From Flavobacterium sp. SUN052 (GTDB lineage Bacteria > Bacteroidota > Bacteroidia > Flavobacteriales > Flavobacteriaceae), in NCBI RefSeq assembly GCF_028867935.1, contig NZ_JAPQNS010000001.1, positions 1,550,001-1,614,000 of the forward strand: 64,000 nt of DNA. The letters are read 5' to 3'. Below the pieces are notes generated by a model. The model did not search any database, had not been told where the DNA came from, and saw nothing but the letters and a program-made list of their open reading frames with translations. Within the stretch, counting starts at the first letter, position 1. Each line of letters starts with the position of its first letter. Positions 53,795 to 61,511 of this stretch are shown piece after piece. The position numbers were made by a program, and so were the translations under genes.

Positions 53795-53837
53795 TGAGTA
53801 AAGAGAAAATGCTTGAAACACCTTACTTCTTATAAAA

Positions 53838-54764
53838 ATGAGCGTCTTTGTCAGTTACAATTCGAAAAATGAAGATTTTGCAGAATTGGTAAAAATGAAA
53901 TTAGAGAAAGAGAACATAGAAGTATGGAAAGATACATATCAGATCGATGCTGGTACAGAATGGAGAAATGAAATTGATCAAGGACTATTAAATTGTTCTG
54001 TAATTATTGTTCTCTTGAACGAAATTTCGACCAAATCACCTTATGTCACTTATGAATGGGCATTTGCCTTAGGAGGAGGAAAACATATTATTCCTATTTT
54101 AGTCGAAGAATGCGAACCTCATCCAAGAATAGATATTTTACAATATCTAAATTTTAAGAATGGACAAAGACCATGGGATAAATTAATTGAGCGAATAAAG
54201 AAAATTGGAATTTCAAGTCAAAAATTAAAAGTTTCTGATTTAACTGTTGAGGAGTTAGAGAAGCTTATCGAAGGAAGTAAATTTCTTGCAAAAGAGACTG
54301 CTAAAGCTGAAGGACGGCCAGTTAATAAAGATGAAGTGACAAGTTTTGCAAATCAAATTGTAACAGCTAAAACATTATTTGAGGCTAAGCCTAAGCAATC
54401 TAATGTTATTTTATGGGTTGACGATAGACCGGACAATAATATTCATGAAAGAAAAGCCCTTGAATTGATTGGTTTTAAGTTTGAATTAGCCTTATCAACT
54501 AATGAAGCACTAAAATTATTGGCAAAGAATAAATATGTTGCAATAATATCAGATATGGGCAGGGCTGAAGGCCCTCAAGAAGGGTATTTATTACTCGAAG
54601 AATTACGTAGAAAGGATAAAACAACTCCATTTTTTATTTACGCGGGTTCAAATACGATAGAACATAAGAAAATGGCTAAAGAAAAAGGTGCACAAGGAAG
54701 CACAAATAGTTCATCGGAGCTTATAGGATTAATAACAAGTTATATTCAACCAAGTAATTATTGA
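53838..54764 (+). CDS. TIR-domain protein with a C-terminal degenerate receiver domain
   Basis: 308 residues. TIR domain at about 1-125 (VFVSYNSKNEDFAELVKMKLE, with the putative NADase Glu73 in YVTYEWAFAL). Linker about 126-188, helical. A receiver-like domain at about 190-305 (VILWVDDRPDNN with Asp195/Asp196, and Asp239 in IISDMG); the usual beta-5 Lys is replaced (GAQGSTNSS), and the beta-4 region reads FFIYAGSN, so phosphorylation is doubtful. TIR proteins in bacteria deplete NAD+ or make signal nucleotides in anti-phage defence. Codon use is strongly AT-rich compared with both flanks, which points to transfer. A second TIR gene follows on the same strand. Confidence 0.85.
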   Translation: MSVFVSYNSKNEDFAELVKMKLEKENIEVWKDTYQIDAGTEWRNEIDQGLLNCSVIIVLLNEISTKSPYVTYEWAFALGGGKHIIPILVEECEPHPRIDILQYLNFKNGQRPWDKLIERIKKIGISSQKLKVSDLTVEELEKLIEGSKFLAKETAKAEGRPVNKDEVTSFANQIVTAKTLFEAKPKQSNVILWVDDRPDNNIHERKALELIGFKFELALSTNEALKLLAKNKYVAIISDMGRAEGPQEGYLLLEELRRKDKTTPFFIYAGSNTIEHKKMAKEKGAQGSTNSSSELIGLITSYIQPSNY

Positions 54765-54783
54765 AACTTCGCCTACCACGAGG

Positions 54784-54818
54784 TTTGGGAAAATAAGTGT
54801 GGACGAAAATTATCTTTG
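54784..54818 (+). promoter_or_regulatory. Possible promoter of the second TIR gene
   Basis: TTTG at 54784-54787, a 23-nt spacer and TATCTTTG at 54811-54818 match the Bacteroidota consensus. The ATG at 54990 would be about 170 nt from the start, leaving a long leader. The rest of the 225-bp gap shows no gene. Confidence 0.42.
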
Positions 54819-54989
54819 ACATTTGTAATTCTGTCGTGCTTTAGTTCGTAGTTAGACATTTACTATTTATCTTTTAGTTGTTATCTTAGCAAAATATTTT
54901 CGAACAGTACTGATTCCGGGCTTGCATGTACCTATTCCCATACTTCGCTAAGACCTGTATGTTAGAGCAAACTCTTTCAACAACATCTT

Positions 54990-56231
54990 ATGAGTGACAA
55001 AATTTTTGATTATGACGTTACACTCTCCTTTGCTGGCGAAGACAGAGAATTTGTTCGATGTGTTGCAGGGCAACTAAAAGATAAAGGGTTTAAAATTTTC
55101 TATGATGAGTATGAGCAAGTAAACTTATGGGGTAAAGACTTATATACGCATTTAGATGATATTTATCGGAATAAATCCAGATACTGCGTAATGTTTCTTT
55201 CAAATTTTTATAAACAAAAGCTATGGACAAATCATGAAAGGGAAAGTGCTCAAGCTAGAGCTTTTAAAGACAATACTGAATATATTTTACCATTTAGATT
55301 AGATGATACAGAAGTTCCAGGAATTCGTGAAACCACTGGCTATCTTTCTATAAAGAACTTTAATTGCGAGCAATTATCTGAAGCTATCTCAAATAAACTA
55401 AACTCAAATCAGGTTAAAAAACGGGAACTAGAGCCCGAGGAAAAGAAAATCAATAAATTATTAGAACCTGGAATTATCGAACTTGAATCTGGAGAATTTG
55501 AGATTAGAATCAGAAAGTATGATTTCTTTTCTCAAAGATTAACAAGAGCATTCCCAGGAGTGCGGGGTTTCCAATGGTTTACAAATCCCGAAGAGATAGT
55601 AAGAAGGTTATCCATTCTATTAGCAAAGCCTCTCTCATTCGAAGTTTTCCCTGGAAAGAATTTTGATTTCGGTGGTATCTCAACTCCCATTTGGTGGTTT
55701 CGAGGAGGAGCATCAATGCCAATAAAGAACTTTGAAGTTATAAGTAAAACAAAATGCTTACTTGATTCTGACGAGTTAGAGGTTGAAAAACTTGCGGTTT
55801 ATAAAAATCCAACTCACTACAGAGAATTTATTTATTTAAAGTTGAAAGCAGAGCTTCCTGTTGAAAACGGAAGTGACACCAAAACCTCAATGGACTTCCA
55901 ACTGGGTTACAAAAAATTTGCAACGCAAGATTATGCAATATACAAAGGGCAAATAATCAAAACTGAAGAATATGAAGACGGAGCTATGGTTGTTGATGGG
56001 AAAATTATTCGTTTTGAAGAAGAGCCAATCCACCGTTATAGGTTTCTCACACCTTATAACATTATAATTTGCGCCCAATCTTCAGTTTATAACTCATCTG
56101 AAGCGGATGGAATGTTCGGATATTTTTTAGACAAAATTCTTGAGACAGGGAATGACGAAGAATTCGAAACTTTCCTTCTAAAATTAAAAGAAATTACAAA
56201 TGATTCGCCAGACATAATCGACTTCTACTAA
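54990..56231 (+). CDS. TIR-domain protein with an unrecognised C-terminal domain
   Basis: 413 residues. TIR domain at about 1-140: DVTLSFAGEDREFVRCVAGQLKDKGFKIFYDEYEQVNLWGKDL, SRYCVMFLSNFYKQKLWTNHERESAQARA with putative catalytic Glu83. This is the 'SFAGEDRE' class common in bacterial TIR effectors. The remaining 270 residues (about 145-413) form a beta-rich domain I cannot assign (for example FEVFPGKNFDFGGISTPIWWFRGGASMPIKNFEV), likely a sensor or partner-binding region. Codon use and base composition match the neighbouring TIR gene and differ from the rest of the window. A role in phage defence by NAD+ depletion is inferred from the domain. Confidence 0.82.
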   Translation: MSDKIFDYDVTLSFAGEDREFVRCVAGQLKDKGFKIFYDEYEQVNLWGKDLYTHLDDIYRNKSRYCVMFLSNFYKQKLWTNHERESAQARAFKDNTEYILPFRLDDTEVPGIRETTGYLSIKNFNCEQLSEAISNKLNSNQVKKRELEPEEKKINKLLEPGIIELESGEFEIRIRKYDFFSQRLTRAFPGVRGFQWFTNPEEIVRRLSILLAKPLSFEVFPGKNFDFGGISTPIWWFRGGASMPIKNFEVISKTKCLLDSDELEVEKLAVYKNPTHYREFIYLKLKAELPVENGSDTKTSMDFQLGYKKFATQDYAIYKGQIIKTEEYEDGAMVVDGKIIRFEEEPIHRYRFLTPYNIIICAQSSVYNSSEADGMFGYFLDKILETGNDEEFETFLLKLKEITNDSPDIIDFY

Positions 56232-56389
56232 TGTTAGTCCATCTATTAGTAAAACTTAATTTTCAGATAGTCAGTAGTAGTAATTTTATTATATTTTGGT
56301 TCTGGGCTTGAGAATTAAGTACCAAATCAAGTTAGCTGTGTACCAAAAGCACCGTATCAATAATCGTAAGCAACTTCAACTAACACAGT

Positions 56390-56947
56390 ATGGCAAAAGA
56401 GTTATCACCAGAATTGCGGGAAGATTTACTCGGCGTTTTGAAAACCCGTTTTGAGAAAAACAAGAACCGCCATGTAGAGCTTGAATGGGTTAATGTTCAG
56501 GCGAAACTGGAAGCCAATCCAGAAAAATTATGGTCTCTCGATGAAATGGAAAGCACCGGTGGTGAACCAGATGTCATTGGCTATGACGAAGGTTCAGGCC
56601 AATACATTTTTTATGATTGCTCAGCCGAAAGCCCCCAAGGTCGCCGAAGTATTTGTTATGACCATGAAGCCCTGGAGTCTAGGAAAGCAAATAAGCCAGC
56701 CAATAGCGCTATCGAGATGGCTTCTGATATGGGCATTGAGATATTGACGGAAGAACAATACCGGCAATTGCAGCAACTGGGAAAATTCGATTCAAAAACG
56801 TCGAGCTGGGTGAAAACCCCTTCGGAGATCAGAAAGCTTGGCGGTGCCATCTTTTGCGATTTCCGCTTCGGTCGCGTCTTTACCTATCATAACGGGGCTG
56901 AATCCTATTATGCTGGCCGAGCGTTCCGTGGCTCGCTTCGGGTGTAA
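56390..56947 (+). CDS. DUF4256 family protein
   Basis: 185 residues. The family features are clear: LLGVLKTRFEKNKNRHVELEWVNVQAKLEANPEKLWSLDEMESTGGEPDVIGYDEGSGQYIFYDCSAESPQGRRSICYDHEALESRK and the C-terminal LGGAIFCDFRFGRVFTYHNGAESYYAGRAFRGSLRV. DUF4256 proteins are widespread and of unknown function; many occur in stress-related settings. Composition returns to the genome average here, so it marks the right edge of the AT-rich TIR island. 158 bp separate it from the TIR gene. Confidence 0.9.
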   Translation: MAKELSPELREDLLGVLKTRFEKNKNRHVELEWVNVQAKLEANPEKLWSLDEMESTGGEPDVIGYDEGSGQYIFYDCSAESPQGRRSICYDHEALESRKANKPANSAIEMASDMGIEILTEEQYRQLQQLGKFDSKTSSWVKTPSEIRKLGGAIFCDFRFGRVFTYHNGAESYYAGRAFRGSLRV

Positions 56948-57080
56948 TCAGTAGATAAGCTATATAACCCCTGCCCCTCCCCCATTCTGGATACAACCAT
57001 ACGAGATTTGGATACTCTTTCCATTCTGGGCTCCCTGACCTTTGTGGTGTCGATTTTTAACGGCACAAAACAAGAGAGCA

Positions 57081-58097
57081 ATGAACAGTATTCAGAAAAC
57101 AAATCTTGGCAGCCAGGGACTGGTGGTCCCTGTAATGGGCCTTGGTTGCATGAGCATGACCAAAATTGCGGGGTACGACACTTACGGACAGGCCGATGAA
57201 ACCGAAGCCATCGCTACCATCCATCGGTCGCTGGAGTTGGGCGGCAATTTTTTAGATACCGCCGATTTATACGGTCCGCTGGAGAACGAACGCCTGATCG
57301 CCAAAGCCATTAAAGGCAACCGCGATTCGTATATCATCGCCAGTAAGTTTGGGTACGAGATTGATGATAACGAACAGATGACCTGGGCCATCAACGGCAA
57401 ACCCGATTATGTAAAAAAAGCCGTTGAGCGGTCGCTCAAAAATCTAGGAACAGATTACATTGATCTGTACTACCTGCACCGTCTGGATCCAAATACCCCC
57501 ATCGAAGACACGGTTGGAGCAATGGGCGAGCTGGTGAAAGAAGGTAAAATCGGGTATATCGGCCTGTCGGAAGTGTCGTCGGCTACCATTCGCAAAGCCC
57601 ATCAGGTGCATCCACTCACGGCCGTTCAAACGGAGTACTCCCTGTTTGAGCGCACGGTGGAAGAGTCGGGCGTTCTGGCTACCCTCGCCGAATTGGGCAT
57701 CGGGTTTGTGGCTTATTCGCCCTTGGGGAGAGGATTTATCTCCGGCGATGTTACGATTAAAAGTCCCGACGATTTTCCGGCCGATGACTTCAGACGACAT
57801 ATCCCCCGCTTTCAGGGCGAGATGTTCTACAAAAACCTGGAACTAGTCGAGGCTATCAAGAAACTGGCCAGCCAGAAAGATATGACCGTGGCGCAGCTGG
57901 CGCTGGCCTGGGTGTTATCAAAAGATATTGTACCGATTCCGGGTACTAAGCGTCGGAAGTATGTGGAACAAAATCTGGCAGCAGCCAGTATTACCTTGAC
58001 ACCCGAGGATATTCAGCAACTCGAAGCCATTGTTCCACTGGGCACCCCAACAGGCGACCGGTATGATGCCGGCACTATGGCAACAATTGATCAGTAG
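57081..58097 (+). CDS. Aldo/keto reductase
   Basis: 338 residues of the AKR (AKR13-like) family. Catalytic Asp and Tyr are visible in FLDTADLYGPLENE, the Lys in IIASKFGY, and the His in YYLHRLDPNTPIEDTVG. The NADPH-binding end IPGTKRRKYVEQNLAAASI is present. It reduces aldehydes and ketones with NADPH. The ATG at 57081 is chosen because the 13 codons upstream start with TTG and are not AKR-like. It is followed by a long hairpin and then by a divergent-function AraC regulator on the same strand, which could control it. Confidence 0.93.
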   Translation: MNSIQKTNLGSQGLVVPVMGLGCMSMTKIAGYDTYGQADETEAIATIHRSLELGGNFLDTADLYGPLENERLIAKAIKGNRDSYIIASKFGYEIDDNEQMTWAINGKPDYVKKAVERSLKNLGTDYIDLYYLHRLDPNTPIEDTVGAMGELVKEGKIGYIGLSEVSSATIRKAHQVHPLTAVQTEYSLFERTVEESGVLATLAELGIGFVAYSPLGRGFISGDVTIKSPDDFPADDFRRHIPRFQGEMFYKNLELVEAIKKLASQKDMTVAQLALAWVLSKDIVPIPGTKRRKYVEQNLAAASITLTPEDIQQLEAIVPLGTPTGDRYDAGTMATIDQ

Positions 58098-58130
58098 AGG
58101 AGAGAAAACAGCAAGCGGTTAGCGGTATAA

Positions 58131-58232
58131 ATTGCTGACGCATAGGGAGGGCTTCGACTCCGCTCAGCCTGACGAGAAATTTGAGAGTTGGTGGTCAGGC
58201 TGAGCGGAGTCGAAGCCCCTCGCGTCAGCAAT
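58131..58232. repeat. Long imperfect hairpin with the GGCTTCGACTCCGCTCAGCC repeat
   Basis: Left arm 58131-58173 and right arm 58194-58232 are reverse complements apart from a 4-nt size difference near the base, with a 20-nt loop. The arms share GGCTTCGACTCCGCTCAGCC. From memory, very similar sequence occurs as a dispersed palindromic repeat in Bacteroidota and other phyla, so this is probably a REP-like unit that also ends the aldo/keto reductase transcript. Confidence 0.65.
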
Positions 58233-58282
58233 CAATTTAAAGTTTTCTATCAATTTTTACCTTTCCTACACTATCCAGCATT

Positions 58283-59203
58283 ATGAAAAAGGAAACGAAC
58301 ACTCCCTATATAATTCAGTCAATTTCTGAGTTGCACCGATTGTTGGGCTTACCGAAGCCAGCGCACCCGCTGGTGAGTGTAGTTAACCTAGCGGAGATTC
58401 CCTGCCCACTGGATGAAAATCTGGGCAGCTTTGCCTATAACTTTTACTCGGTCTGCATCAAGAAAAACTTCACCGGTAAAATGAAGTATGGGCAGAACTA
58501 TTACGATTTTAACGAAGGCACCATGACTTTTTTCTCGCCGGGGCAGGTGATCGCCACCGATGTGACGGATAACATTTCGCTTTCAGGATGGTGGCTGGTT
58601 TTCCACCCCGATTTTGTTCAGATATACCCCTTACTGAAACGAATCAAGGAATACGGCTATTTTTCGTACGCCGTGAACGAAGCTTTGCACCTGTCCGATA
58701 AAGAAGAAGCCATGATTACGGGCATCATGCAAAACATCGATCAGGAATACCGGTCGGCCATCGACACGCATAGTCAGGACGTGATGGTGTCCCACATAGA
58801 CTTGCTCCTTACGTACTGCAACCGGTTCTACAGTCGGCAGTTTATTACCCGAAAACACATTAACAACGACGTACTGAGCAAGCTGGAAGCGTTACTTACT
58901 GATTATTTCGAGGGAGGCAATGTGCAAAAATTGGGGCTTCCCACGGTGCAATACGTTTCGGATCAGCTCAATCTCTCACCCAATTACCTTAGCGATCTCT
59001 TGCGGTCGCTTACCGGGCAAAGTACCCAACAGCATATTCATAACAAGCTGATTGAGAAAGCGCAGGAAATCCTGACAACTACCTCGTTATCCGTCGGCGA
59101 AATTGCCTACGAACTTGGCTTCGAGTACCCACAGTCGTTCAACAAGTTATTCAAGAGTAAAACCAACCTATCTCCCCTCGAATTTCGGCAGTCGTTCAAC
59201 TGA
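58283..59203 (+). CDS. AraC-family transcriptional regulator
   Basis: 306 residues: an N-terminal ligand domain (about 40-175, cupin-like, with GQNYYDFNEGTMTFFSPGQVI) and a C-terminal double helix-turn-helix (about 205-306: VQYVSDQLNLSPNYLSDLLRSLTGQSTQQHIHNKLIEKAQEILTTTSLSVGEIAYELGFEYPQSFNKLFKSKTNLSPLEFRQSF). This is the XylS/AraC signature. Bacteroidota commonly carry such regulators beside the aldo/keto reductase or dehydrogenase they control; here the reductase precedes it. Ligand unknown. Confidence 0.93.
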   Translation: MKKETNTPYIIQSISELHRLLGLPKPAHPLVSVVNLAEIPCPLDENLGSFAYNFYSVCIKKNFTGKMKYGQNYYDFNEGTMTFFSPGQVIATDVTDNISLSGWWLVFHPDFVQIYPLLKRIKEYGYFSYAVNEALHLSDKEEAMITGIMQNIDQEYRSAIDTHSQDVMVSHIDLLLTYCNRFYSRQFITRKHINNDVLSKLEALLTDYFEGGNVQKLGLPTVQYVSDQLNLSPNYLSDLLRSLTGQSTQQHIHNKLIEKAQEILTTTSLSVGEIAYELGFEYPQSFNKLFKSKTNLSPLEFRQSFN

Positions 59204-59287
59204 CCTGTGCCGCCCGATTGCTTCAAGCTAACAAAGCCGTAGGTATCGTGTTTACTGGAAAGCAAACCAGTCTACAAAACAGTACTT

Positions 59288-60808
59288 ATGGCAGTATTTG
59301 GTGAATTAATCAGAAAAGCGATTGATGTTTATGGCTTTGTAACATCGGAGCCCGATCCGGCGAAAGCCCAGCGCGAGGTGTTACACGATCTGCTTACCAA
59401 AGCCAGATTAACTGCCTTCGGTAAAAAGCATAATTTCACCGAATTGCTCCAAAGCGACGATATTGTAAGTGCTTTTCAACAGGCTGTTCCCGTTCATGAT
59501 TATGACAAAATGCATGACGACTGGTGGCATTATTTGCTCGAAGGCCATCAGAATGTGACCTGGCCAGGCGGTCAACGCTATTTTGCTCTAAGCAGTGGCA
59601 CCACCAGCAATAGTAAGTCCATTCCGGTAACGGACGACATGGTCGATGCAATCCGCAAGTCGGGCATTCAGCAGGTGATGAGCCTCAAAAACTTCGACCT
59701 TCCCGCCGATTTCTTCGAAAAGCAGATTTTGATGTTAGGGAGCAGCGTGAGCCTGATCGAAAAAGATGACCATGAGGAAGGTGAGATTAGTGGCATCAGC
59801 GCTTCGAATATTCCCGTCTGGTTTAGAGGCTATTACAAACCGGGTGTCGAGATTGCGTCGATGACAGACTGGGACGAAAAAGTACGCCAGATAGCCATTG
59901 AAGCCCCCGGCTGGGATATTGGTAGTCTGAGCGGAATTCCGTCGTGGATTGAAATGATGCTAAAGGAAGTCATTACCTATAATAAACTCAACACCATTCA
60001 CGACATCTGGCCCAACCTCCAGGTGTATACAACGGGCGGAGTAGCGTTTGAACCCTATCGCAAAAGCTTCGAAACCTTGCTGGCTAAGCCCCTCATTTAC
60101 ATTGACACCTATCTAACTTCGGAAGGTTATCTGGCTACGCAAAAACGTCCCGACACTTCGTCGATGTCATTAATTGTCGACAATGGAATATTCTTTGAAT
60201 TTGTCCCTTTCATGGACGAAAACATGGACGAAGAAGGTCGGGTGAAGCAGGACGCTACGATACTTCCGCTGGAACAGGCCGAAGAAAACGTCGATTATGT
60301 GTTGCTTATCTCAACCGTTTCGGGGACCTGGCGGTACATGATTGGCGATACCGTCATGATTACTGATAAAAAAAGGGCCGAAATAAAGATTACCGGGCGG
60401 ACTAAGCACTTCCTTAATGTGGTGGGTGAACAGTTGTCGGTTCACCAGATGAACAAGGCGATGGAAACCATGCAGAAACAGTATGACATGGAAATCAAAG
60501 AGTTTGTGGTTTCTGCTATTCGCAAAGACGGTGAGTACATCAATAAGTGGTATATCGGCTCCAACAAAGAACTGGCGGGATCCGAAATGGCTGCGTCGCT
60601 GGATAACGAGCTTAGTAACACCAACAAAAACTATAAGGTAGCCCGTAGCAAATCACTGAAAGGTGTTGAAGCCGAGGTGATCCCGGTGGAGCAGTTTTAT
60701 CGCTGGAGCGAAGAATTTAAAAAGCTCGGCGGCCAGGCCAAAATTCCACGGGTTATGAAAGAAGACGACTTCCTGGAGTTCGAGCAGTATATAAAAGGCC
60801 TGTCATAA
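59288..60808 (+). CDS. GH3-family acyl-adenylate / amido synthetase-like protein
   Basis: 506 residues with the GH3 fold. The adenylation P-loop analogue LSSGTTSNSKSIPVTDDM, YIDTYLTSEGYLATQ, the YMIGDTVMITDKKRAEIKITGRTKHFLN segment and a C-terminal lid (about 370-500) are recognisable. Plant GH3 enzymes conjugate auxin or jasmonate to amino acids via an acyl-adenylate; bacterial homologues have unclear substrates. No signal peptide. It overlaps by 6 bp the convergent zinc-protease-like gene. A role in making an amino-acid conjugate is inference. Confidence 0.88.
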   Translation: MAVFGELIRKAIDVYGFVTSEPDPAKAQREVLHDLLTKARLTAFGKKHNFTELLQSDDIVSAFQQAVPVHDYDKMHDDWWHYLLEGHQNVTWPGGQRYFALSSGTTSNSKSIPVTDDMVDAIRKSGIQQVMSLKNFDLPADFFEKQILMLGSSVSLIEKDDHEEGEISGISASNIPVWFRGYYKPGVEIASMTDWDEKVRQIAIEAPGWDIGSLSGIPSWIEMMLKEVITYNKLNTIHDIWPNLQVYTTGGVAFEPYRKSFETLLAKPLIYIDTYLTSEGYLATQKRPDTSSMSLIVDNGIFFEFVPFMDENMDEEGRVKQDATILPLEQAEENVDYVLLISTVSGTWRYMIGDTVMITDKKRAEIKITGRTKHFLNVVGEQLSVHQMNKAMETMQKQYDMEIKEFVVSAIRKDGEYINKWYIGSNKELAGSEMAASLDNELSNTNKNYKVARSKSLKGVEAEVIPVEQFYRWSEEFKKLGGQAKIPRVMKEDDFLEFEQYIKGLS

Positions 60809-61489
60809 GGCTTTTTTCTGCGCTTCCAGTTTTTGTTCTTCCAGCTTTTTCACCTGATCGGTAATTTCCTCGGGCGATACATACAGTCGAGCAATTTTGT
60901 CTTTGTAGGCTTGCGGAAGTTCAGCATGGTCGAGAATGAATCGCTTGGTTTCAACCAGGTAGCTGCCGAGTCCGTGGCTAACGGCGTAATCGTCGGCAAT
61001 GCGTTCTACCTTTTTCACATAGGCAGGCGACGAAATATACCCCCAACCGAAACGCACTAAGCCTAAGTTACTTCGGCTTTCATAATCCATAATGTGCCCT
61101 AGCTCATGACCAATCCAGCCAATCATAATGGCATCGGGCAGTTGATGAATGGGAATAGCCGTGTGCGTCAGTTTAAATAAAGCACTGATATTGATGCGGT
61201 ACGCTCTGTTTTTCCGACTAGCTAACAAGGTACTGAAAACCGGCTGGGCCTGCATGACCGATGATTTTATCTTTTGTTTGAAGACAAAGTGAATCGACGT
61301 CTCCATCAACTCCGGGTAAAACGACAGTGCCGTCAGCACGTTTTTCTCGATAATCGCCGGTATCGTTTTATTCGTTCTAAAGCGCGCCAGTTCGGTCGTA
61401 ATCTCGCCCATTTGCGCACTGATTTGGGATGTCAACATAAGCGTGTTCAGAAAATCGATGTAACCTACCTCTCTTCTTAACACGCTCAA
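60803..61489 (-). CDS. Zinc-metalloprotease-like protein (HExxH)
   Basis: 228 residues. HExxH is His128-Glu129-Leu-Gly-His132 in WIGHELGHIMDY, followed by VERIADDYAVSHGLG about 30 residues later, where Glu162 or an Asp166/167 could be the third ligand, as in gluzincin/M48-type proteins. No membrane helix or clear signal peptide. The frame starts with TTG at 61489; an internal ATG at 61438 (MLTSQISAQM) is another possible start, since a family alignment is not available by eye. It lies 22 bp after the M81 gene on the same strand, so they may share a transcript. Confidence 0.7.
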   Translation of the reverse strand: MSVLRREVGYIDFLNTLMLTSQISAQMGEITTELARFRTNKTIPAIIEKNVLTALSFYPELMETSIHFVFKQKIKSSVMQAQPVFSTLLASRKNRAYRINISALFKLTHTAIPIHQLPDAIMIGWIGHELGHIMDYESRSNLGLVRFGWGYISSPAYVKKVERIADDYAVSHGLGSYLVETKRFILDHAELPQAYKDKIARLYVSPEEITDQVKKLEEQKLEAQKKAL

Positions 61490-61511
61490 TGTCCATTGGT
61501 TTTGTATTCTG

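Noticed and set aside
53794..53835. A 13-codon ORF ending 2 bp before the TIR-receiver gene, a possible leader peptide
   Set aside because: Its ATG overlaps the predicted -7 box, so it would not be transcribed if that promoter is right.
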